This document shows, in pieces, positions 1-6,767 of a stretch of DNA of 9,343 nt. The stretch comes from a bacterium (GTDB lineage: Bacteria > Bacillota_I > Bacilli_A > RF39 > UBA660), in the NCBI GenBank assembly GCA_029012525.1, contig JAQXMG010000054.1, forward strand, positions 1-9,343, written 5' to 3'. The notes under the pieces were generated by a model. It made no database searches and had not been told where the DNA came from. It was given only the letters and a program-made list of their open reading frames with translations. Within the stretch, counting starts at the first letter, position 1; the number at the start of each line of letters is the position of its first letter. Position numbers and translations under genes: made by a program.

Positions 1-357
1 AATGGTATTTTTTTCTATTCCATCACTATGAATAATATCCCATAGTCCATCTTTTTCAGTTGTATAATATACAATATTATATACAGAAAAAGCTAAATAT
101 TTATTAATATGGTTGTTTAATATTAAAATAGTTTCAATATCTTCTTTTGTTGCTTTTTCTAACAAAAAATCATATTTTAATGCCAACATATGAACAAAAT
201 TCATAATAAACTGCTGAGACTACTGATCCAAACTTAAAATGCTCTTTAAATAATATTTTATTATATAATAATCCATCCATATTAAATATAACATTTGATT
301 AAGTATTAAATTAGTTATTGGCTTATCTTTTTTATAACAATAATCAACAATATATTT
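1..357 (-). pseudogene. Decayed Panacea (DUF4065) domain gene, broken by frameshifts and running off the left edge
   Basis: Reading leftwards from 357, one frame gives KYIVDYCYKKDKPITNLIL followed by NQMLYLI, which resembles the Panacea N-terminus (family pattern roughly 'I..Y.....KPITNLKLQKLLY'). From about 280 a second frame takes over and gives KEHFKFGSVVSAVYYEFC (about 244-191), matching the family core 'EAWKFGPVVPEVYYEFC'; this frame stops at TGA 172-170. The first frame has a TAG at 222-220 but reopens further left with LLEKATKEDIETI and then SVYNIVYYTTEKDGLWDIL, matching the family C-terminal 'LS..ELTHKEGPW' segment, and stays open to position 1. At least two frameshifts are therefore needed. 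No start codon precedes the first conserved segment, and a TAA lies at 360-358. Family members act as antitoxins of varied toxin-antitoxin pairs (established knowledge). Here the gene is almost certainly dead. Family assignment is from recognised motifs without a search. Confidence 0.7.
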
Positions 358-364
358 TTATTTT

Positions 365-895
365 TTATTCTTCAATATATTTTCCTAAAAATTTTGAAGC
401 AATAGATATTGTTTTAACATCAAAATCATCTAAATTTCTTGTAGTAGAAAGCATTATAACGGCACCAATTGCATCACCATTTACTATAATTGGTGCAATA
501 ATATAACTAGCTTTTTCAGTATTGTTTATTACTAAAGTTATATCTTTATATTCTTTTTCTACAACTATATTTCTTTTTTGAATAATATCATCAATTTCTG
601 GTGAAATATTTTTATTTACATACTTCTTTTTTAAATCTCCTGCAATTGCTACAATACTATTTCTATCAACTATTATAATATTTTCTTTAATATATGAATT
701 AATACTATCAACATAATTTTTATAAAAATCACCTAAATTATTTAACTCAGAGTACTTTTTTAAAATTATATTTTCACTATCTAAACATATTTCTAAAGAT
801 TCCCCATCTTTAATACGAAGACTTTTTCTTATTTCTTTTGGTATAACAATTCGTCCTAAATCATCAATTCTTCTTACAACTCCTATAGTTTTCAT
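365..895 (-). CDS. spoVT: Stage V sporulation transcription regulator SpoVT (AbrB-type DNA-binding domain plus GAF-like domain)
   Basis: A 176-residue protein close to the 178 residues of B. subtilis SpoVT. Residues 1-48 form the AbrB swapped-hairpin DNA-binding domain, with the hallmark VRRIDDLGRIVIPKEIRKSL at 7-26. Residues about 55-176 form the GAF-like regulatory domain, including APIIVNGDAIGAVIMLS at 134-150. In B. subtilis, SpoVT is a forespore regulator that adjusts sigma-G-dependent genes and affects spore properties and germination. I chose the ATG at 895-893: it begins MKTIGVVRRIDDLG as in the family and has GAAAGGA 8 nt upstream. An in-frame Met at 961 would add 22 unrelated residues. 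The gene follows mfd, as in B. subtilis, but is separated by a hairpin and its own candidate promoter. No hairpin terminator is visible after its stop. An AbrB/Abh paralogue is less likely because those are about 95 residues and lack the second domain. Confidence 0.93.
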   Translation of the reverse strand: MKTIGVVRRIDDLGRIVIPKEIRKSLRIKDGESLEICLDSENIILKKYSELNNLGDFYKNYVDSINSYIKENIIIVDRNSIVAIAGDLKKKYVNKNISPEIDDIIQKRNIVVEKEYKDITLVINNTEKASYIIAPIIVNGDAIGAVIMLSTTRNLDDFDVKTISIASKFLGKYIEE

Positions 896-918
896 AGTAT
901 CATTCCTTTCATCTATCT

Positions 919-948
919 TTATTTTTCCTATTTTAAAATTATTTATAC
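919..948 (-). promoter_or_regulatory. Candidate forespore-sigma (sigma-F/sigma-G type) promoter for spoVT
   Basis: On the minus strand GTATA (948-944) is followed by exactly 15 nt and then GGAAAAATAA (928-919). The published B. subtilis sigma-F consensus is GYATA, about 15 nt, GGNNANAHTR; only the T at the ninth -10 position is missed. Transcription would start near 912, just ahead of the Shine-Dalgarno sequence (910-904) and the ATG at 895. B. subtilis spoVT is expressed in the forespore, so the site makes biological sense. The surrounding 168 nt is extremely AT-rich, so chance matches are easy. A sigma-G-like alternative (AAATG 1030-1026, 18 nt, CATATTT 1007-1001) also exists. Confidence 0.35.
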
Positions 949-1044
949 AAGATATTAACAATATTATTATAATATTTTTGTGTACCTTTTTTTGCTGGTA
1001 AAATATGGAAATTTTTGGTAATTTGCATTTAACTTTAAAATAAC

Positions 1045-1075
1045 AAAAAAATGTAGTTTTTTTCTACATTTTTTC
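1045..1075 (-). terminator. Weak intrinsic terminator overlapping the mfd stop codon
   Basis: The arms at 1046-1056 and 1064-1074 are perfect 11-bp inverted complements around a 7-nt loop (1057-1063). On the minus strand the right-hand arm is followed by seven U residues (1051-1045), which partly belong to the stem. Only two pairs are G-C, so the hairpin is weak. The mfd TAG (1066-1064) lies inside the stem. Its position at the end of the operon and before the spoVT promoter region supports a terminator role. Confidence 0.5.
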
Positions 1076-4000
1076 TAATAATTCATTCAAATAAATAATA
1101 GGATGCTTATCTAAATCTTTTTTAGACAGTTTAACACTAAACAGTTCATTTTTATATTCAAAACTTAATTTATTAGAAACATTTATTGATTTCACAAAAA
1201 AGTCTTGATAATCTATAGAACTACTTTTTTCTTTGTTAAAAATCAACTCTATATAATTATTATTATCGTTTACTTTTAAAATTCCTTGCTTTTTTATTAA
1301 TTTTTCAAATAATTCTTCATTCATATAGTTAATTAAATCATCATCAACTTTGCCAAATCTATCAGTTAATTCTTGTTTTACTATTTCTAATTGTTCTTTA
1401 GTTGTTATAGTATTAATTAACTTATGAATTTCTATTTTTAAATCATCATCTTTTATATAACTATCCTTAATGTGATTACTAACTGTTACAATTTCTTTAG
1501 ACGGTTCTTCTTCTGTTTCTACTTCAATACCTTTTAATTTATTTATTTCACCTTCTAAAAGTTTCATATATAAATCAATTCCAACTGCATCTATAAAACC
1601 AGCTTGCTCTGCTCCTAAAATATCTCCCGCACCTCTTATTGATAAATCTCTTGATGCAATTCTAAAACCACTGCCTAGTTCTGTAAATTCTTTTATTACT
1701 TTTAATCTTTTAATAGCGATATCATTTAATTGCTTATTTTTATTGTACAAAAGATAAGCATAAGAAGTTCTATCACTTCTTCCTACTCTTCCTCTTATTT
1801 GATAAAGTTGAGAAAGTCCAAATCTATCAGCATCATATATAATTAAACTATTAGCATTTGGTATATCAATTCCTGTTTCAATAATAGTTGTACATACTAA
1901 AACATTATAATTACCTTCAATAAAGGAATTCATTCTATCTTCAAGTTCTTGTTTGGGCATTTGACCATGAGCATAAATTATTTTTGCATCAGGAACTAAT
2001 GACCTTATTTCACTTACTTTATTTTCAATATCTTCTACTTTATTGTATAAGATAAATACTTGACCATCTCTTGATATTTCTTTATAAATTATATCTCTAA
2101 TCATTTTTTTATCTTCATGAATGACGTAAGTTTGAACAGATCTTCTATTTTTCGGAGGTGTTTCTATTAATGATAAACTTCTTAATCCTAATATTGCCAT
2201 TTGAAGTGTTCTTGGAATTGGTGTTGCTGTAAGCGTTAAAACATCGATATTTGACTTCATTTCTTTTATTTTTTCTTTATGAGCAACACCAAAACGTTGT
2301 TCTTCATCGACTACTAAAAGCCCTAAATCTTTTGGTATAACATCTTTACTTAGAATTCTATGAGTACCAAATAAAATATCAATTTTTCCTTCACTAAAAT
2401 CTTTTAAAATTTTATTTTTTTCTTTAATAGATGTAAATCGATTTAAAAGCGCAATTTTTATTGGAAAAGACGAAAATCTATCAGTAGCACTTTCATATTG
2501 TTGTTTTGATAAAAGCGTTGTTGGACATAAATACATTACTTGTTTAGAATCTTGAACAGCTTTAAACATACATCTAAAAGCAACTTCAGTTTTCCCATAA
2601 CCAACATCACCACATAAAATATGATCCATTGGCGTTATGCTTTCCATTTCTTTTTTTATGTTTTCTGTTGTTGTTATTTGATCTTTTGTCATTTCATATT
2701 TAAATTCATTTTCAAACATTATTTGAAGTTCATTATCTTTAGAAAAAGCAAAACCTTTTTTTAAATTTCTTTCAGCTTGAACTTTTAAAAGTCTTTCAGC
2801 TTCATATTTTATCTTTTTCTTAACTTGTTCTTTTGTTTTTAACCAAGCTGTACTATTTAATGCATTTACTTTTGGAGCATAACCTTCTTTTCCTGAATAT
2901 TTGTTTAAATATTCTATCTTTGATGCTGGAACATATAATTTATCACCTTTAGCATATAAAACTTCAATGTAATCATTTAACATGCCATTTTTTGATATTG
3001 TTTTAATCCCATTATAAACGCCTATTCCATAAAAATTATGAACAACGTAATCGCCAATTTCTAATTTTTTTATATCTTTTATTTTTGAACTATTGTAGTT
3101 ATATCTTTTTACTTTTTTAATATTTCTTCTATTAAATAATTCATAATCAGTTAAAAATATATAATCATCTTTTATAAACCCAGATAATATCTTTTTCGAA
3201 ATTATGTTAACTTTATTATCAATAATATTATTTTCATCTGTTAATACAAAAGGAACTTCTAACATTTCATTAAATTTATTATTTATTTTTTCACTACAAA
3301 TAATAATTGTTTGATTATTATTTAAAGAATCTTTTAGAAATTTATTTATTTTTTCTATATTTTGATTAAAACATTCTGGACTTGTAACATTAAAATCTAA
3401 TGTTTTTACTATTTTTAAATCAGAAAAAGTATCATCTAATTCAAGATAACATAAATAATCATTTATTTTAATTTCATCTAAATCACAAATATATTTTTTT
3501 GTTTTGTCAGTCGCATAATTAAAAATATCATCAACAATTCTATTATATGCAACTTTTATTTGCTCATAATCTTTAAAAACAACAATAGGATTATCAAAAT
3601 AAGATAGAATATTATCATTATCACTTTCTTCAGTAAATGGATAGATTTTAATATTACTAATTTTAGAAATTGTTCTTTGATTGGAAACATCAAAGGTTTT
3701 TATTTGTTCAATTATATCGCCAAAAAATTCAAGTCTTACAGGAACATCACTATTTATTGGAAAAATATCAATTACAAATCCTCTAATGGCAAAATCACCT
3801 GGATTTGATATTATTACTTCTCTATTATACCCAAGATTAATCAAATTTGATATTAATGTTTGTTGATTTATTCCTTGATTTTCTTTCAATTCTATTACAT
3901 TATTTATAAATTTATTTTTATTTGGTAAGCATTTTAAATAACCATTAGTATCTGTTATTACAATTCTTTTTGAATTATTTGTTAATTCTTTTAAAATATT

Positions 4001-4267
4001 TAATCTTTCTAATTTTGTTTCCGGTGATATTGCATAAGCTTCGTTTGTTATTACATCATCAACCTGAAATAATAATGCCTCGTTGTAATCAATTAAATGA
4101 TTATATAATTTATTTGCTTCATATAGATTAGGATATACAACTAAAATACCGCGATTTTCACATTTTAATAATTTATTTAAATATAACGCAAAAAAAGAGG
4201 TATTTAATTTTAATAACCCCGTAGATTTATAATCTTTAGTGTCTATTATTTTATCAAATATATTCAT
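1064..4267 (-). CDS. mfd: Transcription-repair coupling factor Mfd (SF2 DNA translocase)
   Basis: Mfd binds stalled RNA polymerase, pushes it off DNA by ATP-driven translocation and recruits UvrA for nucleotide-excision repair. The N-terminal UvrB-like module contains AIRGFVIDIFP (160-170) and RLEFFGD (178-184). These retain the Arg/Arg/Phe residues that contact UvrA in E. coli Mfd. The RNA-polymerase-interacting domain is about 401-465 (GDYVVHNFYGIGVYNG). The translocase follows with Walker A GDVGYGKT (553-560), DEEQ (654-657), TATPIPRT (680-687) and motif VI QIRGRVGRSDR (823-833). The C-terminal D7 domain is about 930-1067. At 1067 residues it is about 110 shorter than B. subtilis Mfd, with the loss mainly before residue 400. 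The start ATG overlaps the pth stop by 4 nt (ATGA) and AAGGG lies a few bases upstream. Orthology is secure because RecG lacks the UvrB-like and RID modules. Confidence 0.98.
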   Translation of the reverse strand: MNIFDKIIDTKDYKSTGLLKLNTSFFALYLNKLLKCENRGILVVYPNLYEANKLYNHLIDYNEALLFQVDDVITNEAYAISPETKLERLNILKELTNNSKRIVITDTNGYLKCLPNKNKFINNVIELKENQGINQQTLISNLINLGYNREVIISNPGDFAIRGFVIDIFPINSDVPVRLEFFGDIIEQIKTFDVSNQRTISKISNIKIYPFTEESDNDNILSYFDNPIVVFKDYEQIKVAYNRIVDDIFNYATDKTKKYICDLDEIKINDYLCYLELDDTFSDLKIVKTLDFNVTSPECFNQNIEKINKFLKDSLNNNQTIIICSEKINNKFNEMLEVPFVLTDENNIIDNKVNIISKKILSGFIKDDYIFLTDYELFNRRNIKKVKRYNYNSSKIKDIKKLEIGDYVVHNFYGIGVYNGIKTISKNGMLNDYIEVLYAKGDKLYVPASKIEYLNKYSGKEGYAPKVNALNSTAWLKTKEQVKKKIKYEAERLLKVQAERNLKKGFAFSKDNELQIMFENEFKYEMTKDQITTTENIKKEMESITPMDHILCGDVGYGKTEVAFRCMFKAVQDSKQVMYLCPTTLLSKQQYESATDRFSSFPIKIALLNRFTSIKEKNKILKDFSEGKIDILFGTHRILSKDVIPKDLGLLVVDEEQRFGVAHKEKIKEMKSNIDVLTLTATPIPRTLQMAILGLRSLSLIETPPKNRRSVQTYVIHEDKKMIRDIIYKEISRDGQVFILYNKVEDIENKVSEIRSLVPDAKIIYAHGQMPKQELEDRMNSFIEGNYNVLVCTTIIETGIDIPNANSLIIYDADRFGLSQLYQIRGRVGRSDRTSYAYLLYNKNKQLNDIAIKRLKVIKEFTELGSGFRIASRDLSIRGAGDILGAEQAGFIDAVGIDLYMKLLEGEINKLKGIEVETEEEPSKEIVTVSNHIKDSYIKDDDLKIEIHKLINTITTKEQLEIVKQELTDRFGKVDDDLINYMNEELFEKLIKKQGILKVNDNNNYIELIFNKEKSSSIDYQDFFVKSINVSNKLSFEYKNELFSVKLSKKDLDKHPIIYLNELLEKM

Positions 4268-4836
4268 GATAATCCCTTCTTATCATTATATTTACTCATT
4301 ATTTTGTTAAAATCTACACTTATAAATTCTTCAAGAATCTTAGATGTTTTTGGAAAAACTTGATTTAATATTTCAAGTTCGCTATTATTAAAATGACCTA
4401 AAACATAATCTTTTGTATTTATGTTTTTATTATTTGATATTCCTATTTTTAATCTCTTATAATTATCTGTCTTTAAATTTAATTCGATATTTTTTAAACC
4501 ATTATGTCCACCACTAGAACCTTTTTCTTTTAGTTTTATTTTTCCAAGTGGCATATCCAAATCATCGTTTATAATAAGAATATCTTCAAGATTAATTTTA
4601 AAATAATCCACATACTTTTTAACTACTTCTCCAGATAAATTCATATAAGATAAAGGTTTTAATAAAATAACTATTTCATTATTATATATAAATTTTGCAA
4701 AATGTCCATTAAATTTTTTAGTTTCTATTTTTTGACCTTGTTCTTTGGCAAATTTATCAATAACCATATAACCAATATTATGTCTTGTATTATCATAAAT
4801 AGATCCTGGATTACCCAAACCTACGATTAATTTCAT
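4264..4836 (-). CDS. pth: Peptidyl-tRNA hydrolase (Pth family)
   Basis: Pth cleaves the ester bond of peptidyl-tRNA released by drop-off from ribosomes, recycling tRNA in the cytoplasm. The 190-residue length is typical. Active-site residues known from E. coli Pth are all visible: N9 in VGLGNPG (5-11), catalytic H19 in NTRHNIGY (16-23), N66 in SYMNLSG (63-69), D91 in INDDLDMPLG (89-98) and N112 in GGHNGLK (109-115). RLKIGIS (128-134) is the usual following strand. In B. subtilis the gene (also called spoVC) sits just upstream of fin and mfd; here fin is missing and the stop overlaps the mfd start. The start ATG lies 13 nt after the ricT stop, and AAGGA overlaps that stop codon, so translation is probably coupled. 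No unusual residues were seen. Confidence 0.97.
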   Translation of the reverse strand: MKLIVGLGNPGSIYDNTRHNIGYMVIDKFAKEQGQKIETKKFNGHFAKFIYNNEIVILLKPLSYMNLSGEVVKKYVDYFKINLEDILIINDDLDMPLGKIKLKEKGSSGGHNGLKNIELNLKTDNYKRLKIGISNNKNINTKDYVLGHFNNSELEILNQVFPKTSKILEEFISVDFNKIMSKYNDKKGLS

Positions 4837-4849
4837 ATTACCATTTCCT

Positions 4850-5629
4850 TTACTTTTTTATTTCAACAACTGTGCCGTCTTCTTTTTCTACTTTGTATTT
4901 TTTAGCAAATAAATCAACATCAATAACCTTGCCTGTTACTTCATCCGTTTCAATTTTATCACCAACACTTGGAAGTCCTTTCTTATATTCATCATATAAA
5001 TCATTTTCATAGGATAAACAACACATCAACCTACCACAACAACCATTTATTTTTTGAGGATTAAGTGCTAAATTTTGATTTTTTGCCATATTTATTGATA
5101 CTGCATTTAATTCTTTCAAAAATTTGGAACAGCAAAGTGGTCTTCCACATTGCCCAAATCCTCCAATTTCACGTGCCTTATCTCTTACTCCAATTTGTCT
5201 TAATTCAATTCTTGTTTTATAAATTGAAGCCAACTTTTTAGCAAGAAGTCTAAAGTCTATTCTTTCATCCGCCAAAAAGTTAAATAATAGTTGATTTCGA
5301 TCAAAAGTAAAACTAGCATTTAATATTTTCATATCAAGATTTAATTCTTCAATAAAATGATTAGCATCTACTATAGCACGTTTACTATCTTTTAAGTTTT
5401 TTTCATGAGTTATTAAATCTTTTTTATCTGCCTTTTTTACAACATTTTTAATGGGAGTTAAAAGACGATTCTCATCTACTTCAATATAATCAGTTGCTAC
5501 ATAGCCAAATTGTTTTCCTCTTTCAGTTTCTACTATTACTTTATCACTTATTTTAAGTTCAATTTCATTAGGTAAAAAATAATATATTTTATTTGAATCT
5601 TCGAATTTTATACCAACAACTCTAATCAT
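4850..5629 (-). CDS. ricT: PSP1-domain protein RicT (YaaT), Fe-S component of the Y-complex
   Basis: A 259-residue PSP1 family protein. The family signature is two Cys-rich blocks: GQCGRPLCCSKFLKELN (159-175, with C161, C166, C167) and NGCCGRLMCCLSYEN (195-209, with C197, C198, C203, C204). In B. subtilis, RicT with RicA (YmcA) and RicF (YlbF) forms a [4Fe-4S]-containing complex that helps RNase Y mature certain transcripts and influences sporulation, competence and biofilm formation; this is family knowledge. The N-terminus MIRVVGIKFED (1-11) and the C-terminal Lys-rich tail are as usual. The gene follows holB, as in B. subtilis, with an 8-nt overlap (holB stop at 5622-5624). GGAGG lies 6-7 nt before the ATG at 5629. 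The usual next gene, yabA, is not present, and pth follows instead. ricA and ricF would have to be elsewhere in the genome. Confidence 0.95.
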   Translation of the reverse strand: MIRVVGIKFEDSNKIYYFLPNEIELKISDKVIVETERGKQFGYVATDYIEVDENRLLTPIKNVVKKADKKDLITHEKNLKDSKRAIVDANHFIEELNLDMKILNASFTFDRNQLLFNFLADERIDFRLLAKKLASIYKTRIELRQIGVRDKAREIGGFGQCGRPLCCSKFLKELNAVSINMAKNQNLALNPQKINGCCGRLMCCLSYENDLYDEYKKGLPSVGDKIETDEVTGKVIDVDLFAKKYKVEKEDGTVVEIKK

Positions 5630-6545
5630 TTATTCCTCCACTAAAAGTAATAATAAAATTATCTAAAAATAATTCTTTATTTATATTAAGATTATTATTA
5701 TTTAAAAAATTATTAATAATCTCAATTTTCTTTATTATATCACTAGTTTCATTATTTAATGCTATTTTTTTTATTTTATCTTCAAAATCCTTTAAATTAA
5801 CTATATTTCTATCATATTTAATATTTAAAACTTCGATATATAAATGTAACCCTATTAATAATAATAATTCTATTTTATCTTTAAAATAATTAAAGTCATA
5901 ATAAACTATTGTTTCTTGTTTATATTTTTCTAAATCTTCATAAAATAAAATTATATTTTTATTAACTTCTATTATAAAATCTTGTAAATCTTGTTGATTT
6001 TTATATTTCATATAAATATTTTCATTAATTTCATTATCATTATTATTTTTTAAAGATAAAATTTGACATCTTGATACTATTGTATCTATACAGCTATAAA
6101 TATTATCTGTTATTAATATAGCAATAATATTTTCTTCTGGTTCTTCTAAAAATTTTAAAATTGTATTAGCAGAACTTTTATTTAATAAACTAGCATCTTT
6201 TATGATATAAATTAAGTATTTACCATATAAGTTTTTAACCTTAAATTCTTCTTGTAATTCTATTAGTTGCTCTTTTTTTATATTTTTTCCATCTGCTTCA
6301 ATTATTTTTAAATCAGGATAATTCCCCTTTTCAATGTTAGAACATATAAAGCACCCTTCACAGTTTTCTTTTTTTAACTTATTTTTTGGACACAAAAAAG
6401 TTTTTGATAAAGCTAATGCTATATCAAAACCATATGGTAATCCATTTGTTTCAATTAAATATGCATGAGTCAATTTATTATTTTTTATAACTTTTTCTAC
6501 ATATTTAAAAAATTGTGGTTGTACTTCTTTATATTCTTCTAACAA
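5622..6545 (-). CDS. holB: DNA polymerase III clamp-loader subunit delta' (HolB)
   Basis: A 307-residue delta' subunit, which joins tau/gamma and delta to load the beta sliding clamp at the fork. Visible features are LTHAYLIETNGLPYGFDIAL (25-44), where the Walker A motif is degenerate, as expected for non-ATPase delta'; a zinc-binding set C52, C62, C65, C68; the Walker-B-equivalent strand YIIKDASLLN (113-122); ILKFLEEPEENI (129-140); and the SRC motif IVSRCQIL (156-163). The C-terminal half is Asn/Ile/Lys-rich and weakly conserved. The start is TTG at 6545-6543, supported by AGGAGG (6556-6551) with 5-nt spacing; the Shine-Dalgarno overlaps the bofA stop codon. The gene follows bofA by 9 nt and overlaps ricT by 8 nt. 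In B. subtilis tmk, yaaQ and yaaR precede holB; none is here. A dnaX duplicate is excluded by the length and the absent P-loop. Confidence 0.93.
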   Translation of the reverse strand: MLEEYKEVQPQFFKYVEKVIKNNKLTHAYLIETNGLPYGFDIALALSKTFLCPKNKLKKENCEGCFICSNIEKGNYPDLKIIEADGKNIKKEQLIELQEEFKVKNLYGKYLIYIIKDASLLNKSSANTILKFLEEPEENIIAILITDNIYSCIDTIVSRCQILSLKNNNDNEINENIYMKYKNQQDLQDFIIEVNKNIILFYEDLEKYKQETIVYYDFNYFKDKIELLLLIGLHLYIEVLNIKYDRNIVNLKDFEDKIKKIALNNETSDIIKKIEIINNFLNNNNLNINKELFLDNFIITFSGGIND

Positions 6546-6550
6546 TTTCT

Positions 6551-6557
6551 CCTCCTA
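6551..6557 (-). promoter_or_regulatory. Strong Shine-Dalgarno site fixing the holB TTG start
   Basis: The minus strand reads TAGGAGG, then 5 nt, then TTG at 6545. The first three bases are the bofA stop codon. No ATG lies near the expected N-terminus, so this site decides the TTG start and suggests bofA-holB translational coupling. Confidence 0.7.
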
Positions 6558-6746
6558 AAATGCAATCAATTTAAATATTATTAATGTAACTAAACCAGGA
6601 ATTCCCAAAAATCCTACAATTAAAGTATTAAATATATTTATTGGTATTACGATATTAAATGGTACTGATATCAAATTATATATATATAGTATAAATGGCG
6701 CCAAAATAATATTTTTTGTTATATTAACAATTTTTTTCAAAATCAA
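6555..6746 (-). CDS. bofA: Short BofA-family membrane protein (sigma-K processing checkpoint)
   Basis: A 63-residue, almost wholly hydrophobic protein. Its C-terminal half IPINIFNTLIVGFLGIPG (34-51) closely matches B. subtilis BofA 'VPINLVTTAISGILGIPG', and the protein lies after recR, as bofA does (B. subtilis has yaaL between). In B. subtilis, BofA sits in the outer forespore membrane with SpoIVFA and inhibits the intramembrane protease SpoIVFB, delaying pro-sigma-K cleavage. Asn24 and Asn37 align without gaps to N48 and N61, reported as important for SpoIVFB inhibition; position 40 is Asn where B. subtilis has T64. The protein lacks the first ~24 residues, one hydrophobic segment, of the 87-residue B. 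subtilis form. Start: a TGA directly precedes TTG at 6746, so nothing upstream is possible. GGTGA spacing favours a second TTG at 6740, giving 61 residues. Membrane segments are about 10-29 and 38-62. Confidence 0.85.
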   Translation of the reverse strand: MILKKIVNITKNIILAPFILYIYNLISVPFNIVIPINIFNTLIVGFLGIPGLVTLIIFKLIAF

Positions 6747-6767
6747 TCACCAATATAATTATATGAA

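Noticed and set aside
190..280. Plus- or minus-strand small protein independent of the Panacea relic
   Set aside because: The 36-codon frame from ATG 280 encodes the Panacea core motif and ends at 170. It is better explained as a frameshifted fragment than as a separate gene.
896..961. Longer spoVT reading frame starting at the Met at 961
   Set aside because: The extra 22 residues have no counterpart in SpoVT/AbrB proteins, while the Met at 895 matches the family start and has a good Shine-Dalgarno site.
972..977. TATAAT hexamer between mfd and spoVT as a sigma-A -10 box
   Set aside because: No recognisable -35 hexamer at 16-18 nt, and such hexamers are frequent in sequence this AT-rich.
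1001..1030. Sigma-G-like boxes AAATG, 18 nt, CATATTT upstream of spoVT
   Set aside because: Each box has a mismatch and the leader would be about 100 nt. The GTATA/GGAAAAATAA pair nearer the gene fits better.
3681..3866. Plus-strand reading frame of 61 codons inside mfd
   Set aside because: It lies antisense to the conserved UvrB-like region of Mfd, has no Shine-Dalgarno site and resembles no protein I know. The other plus-strand frames (318-506, 7010-7252, 9066-9296) are likewise shadows of spoVT, recR and dnaX.
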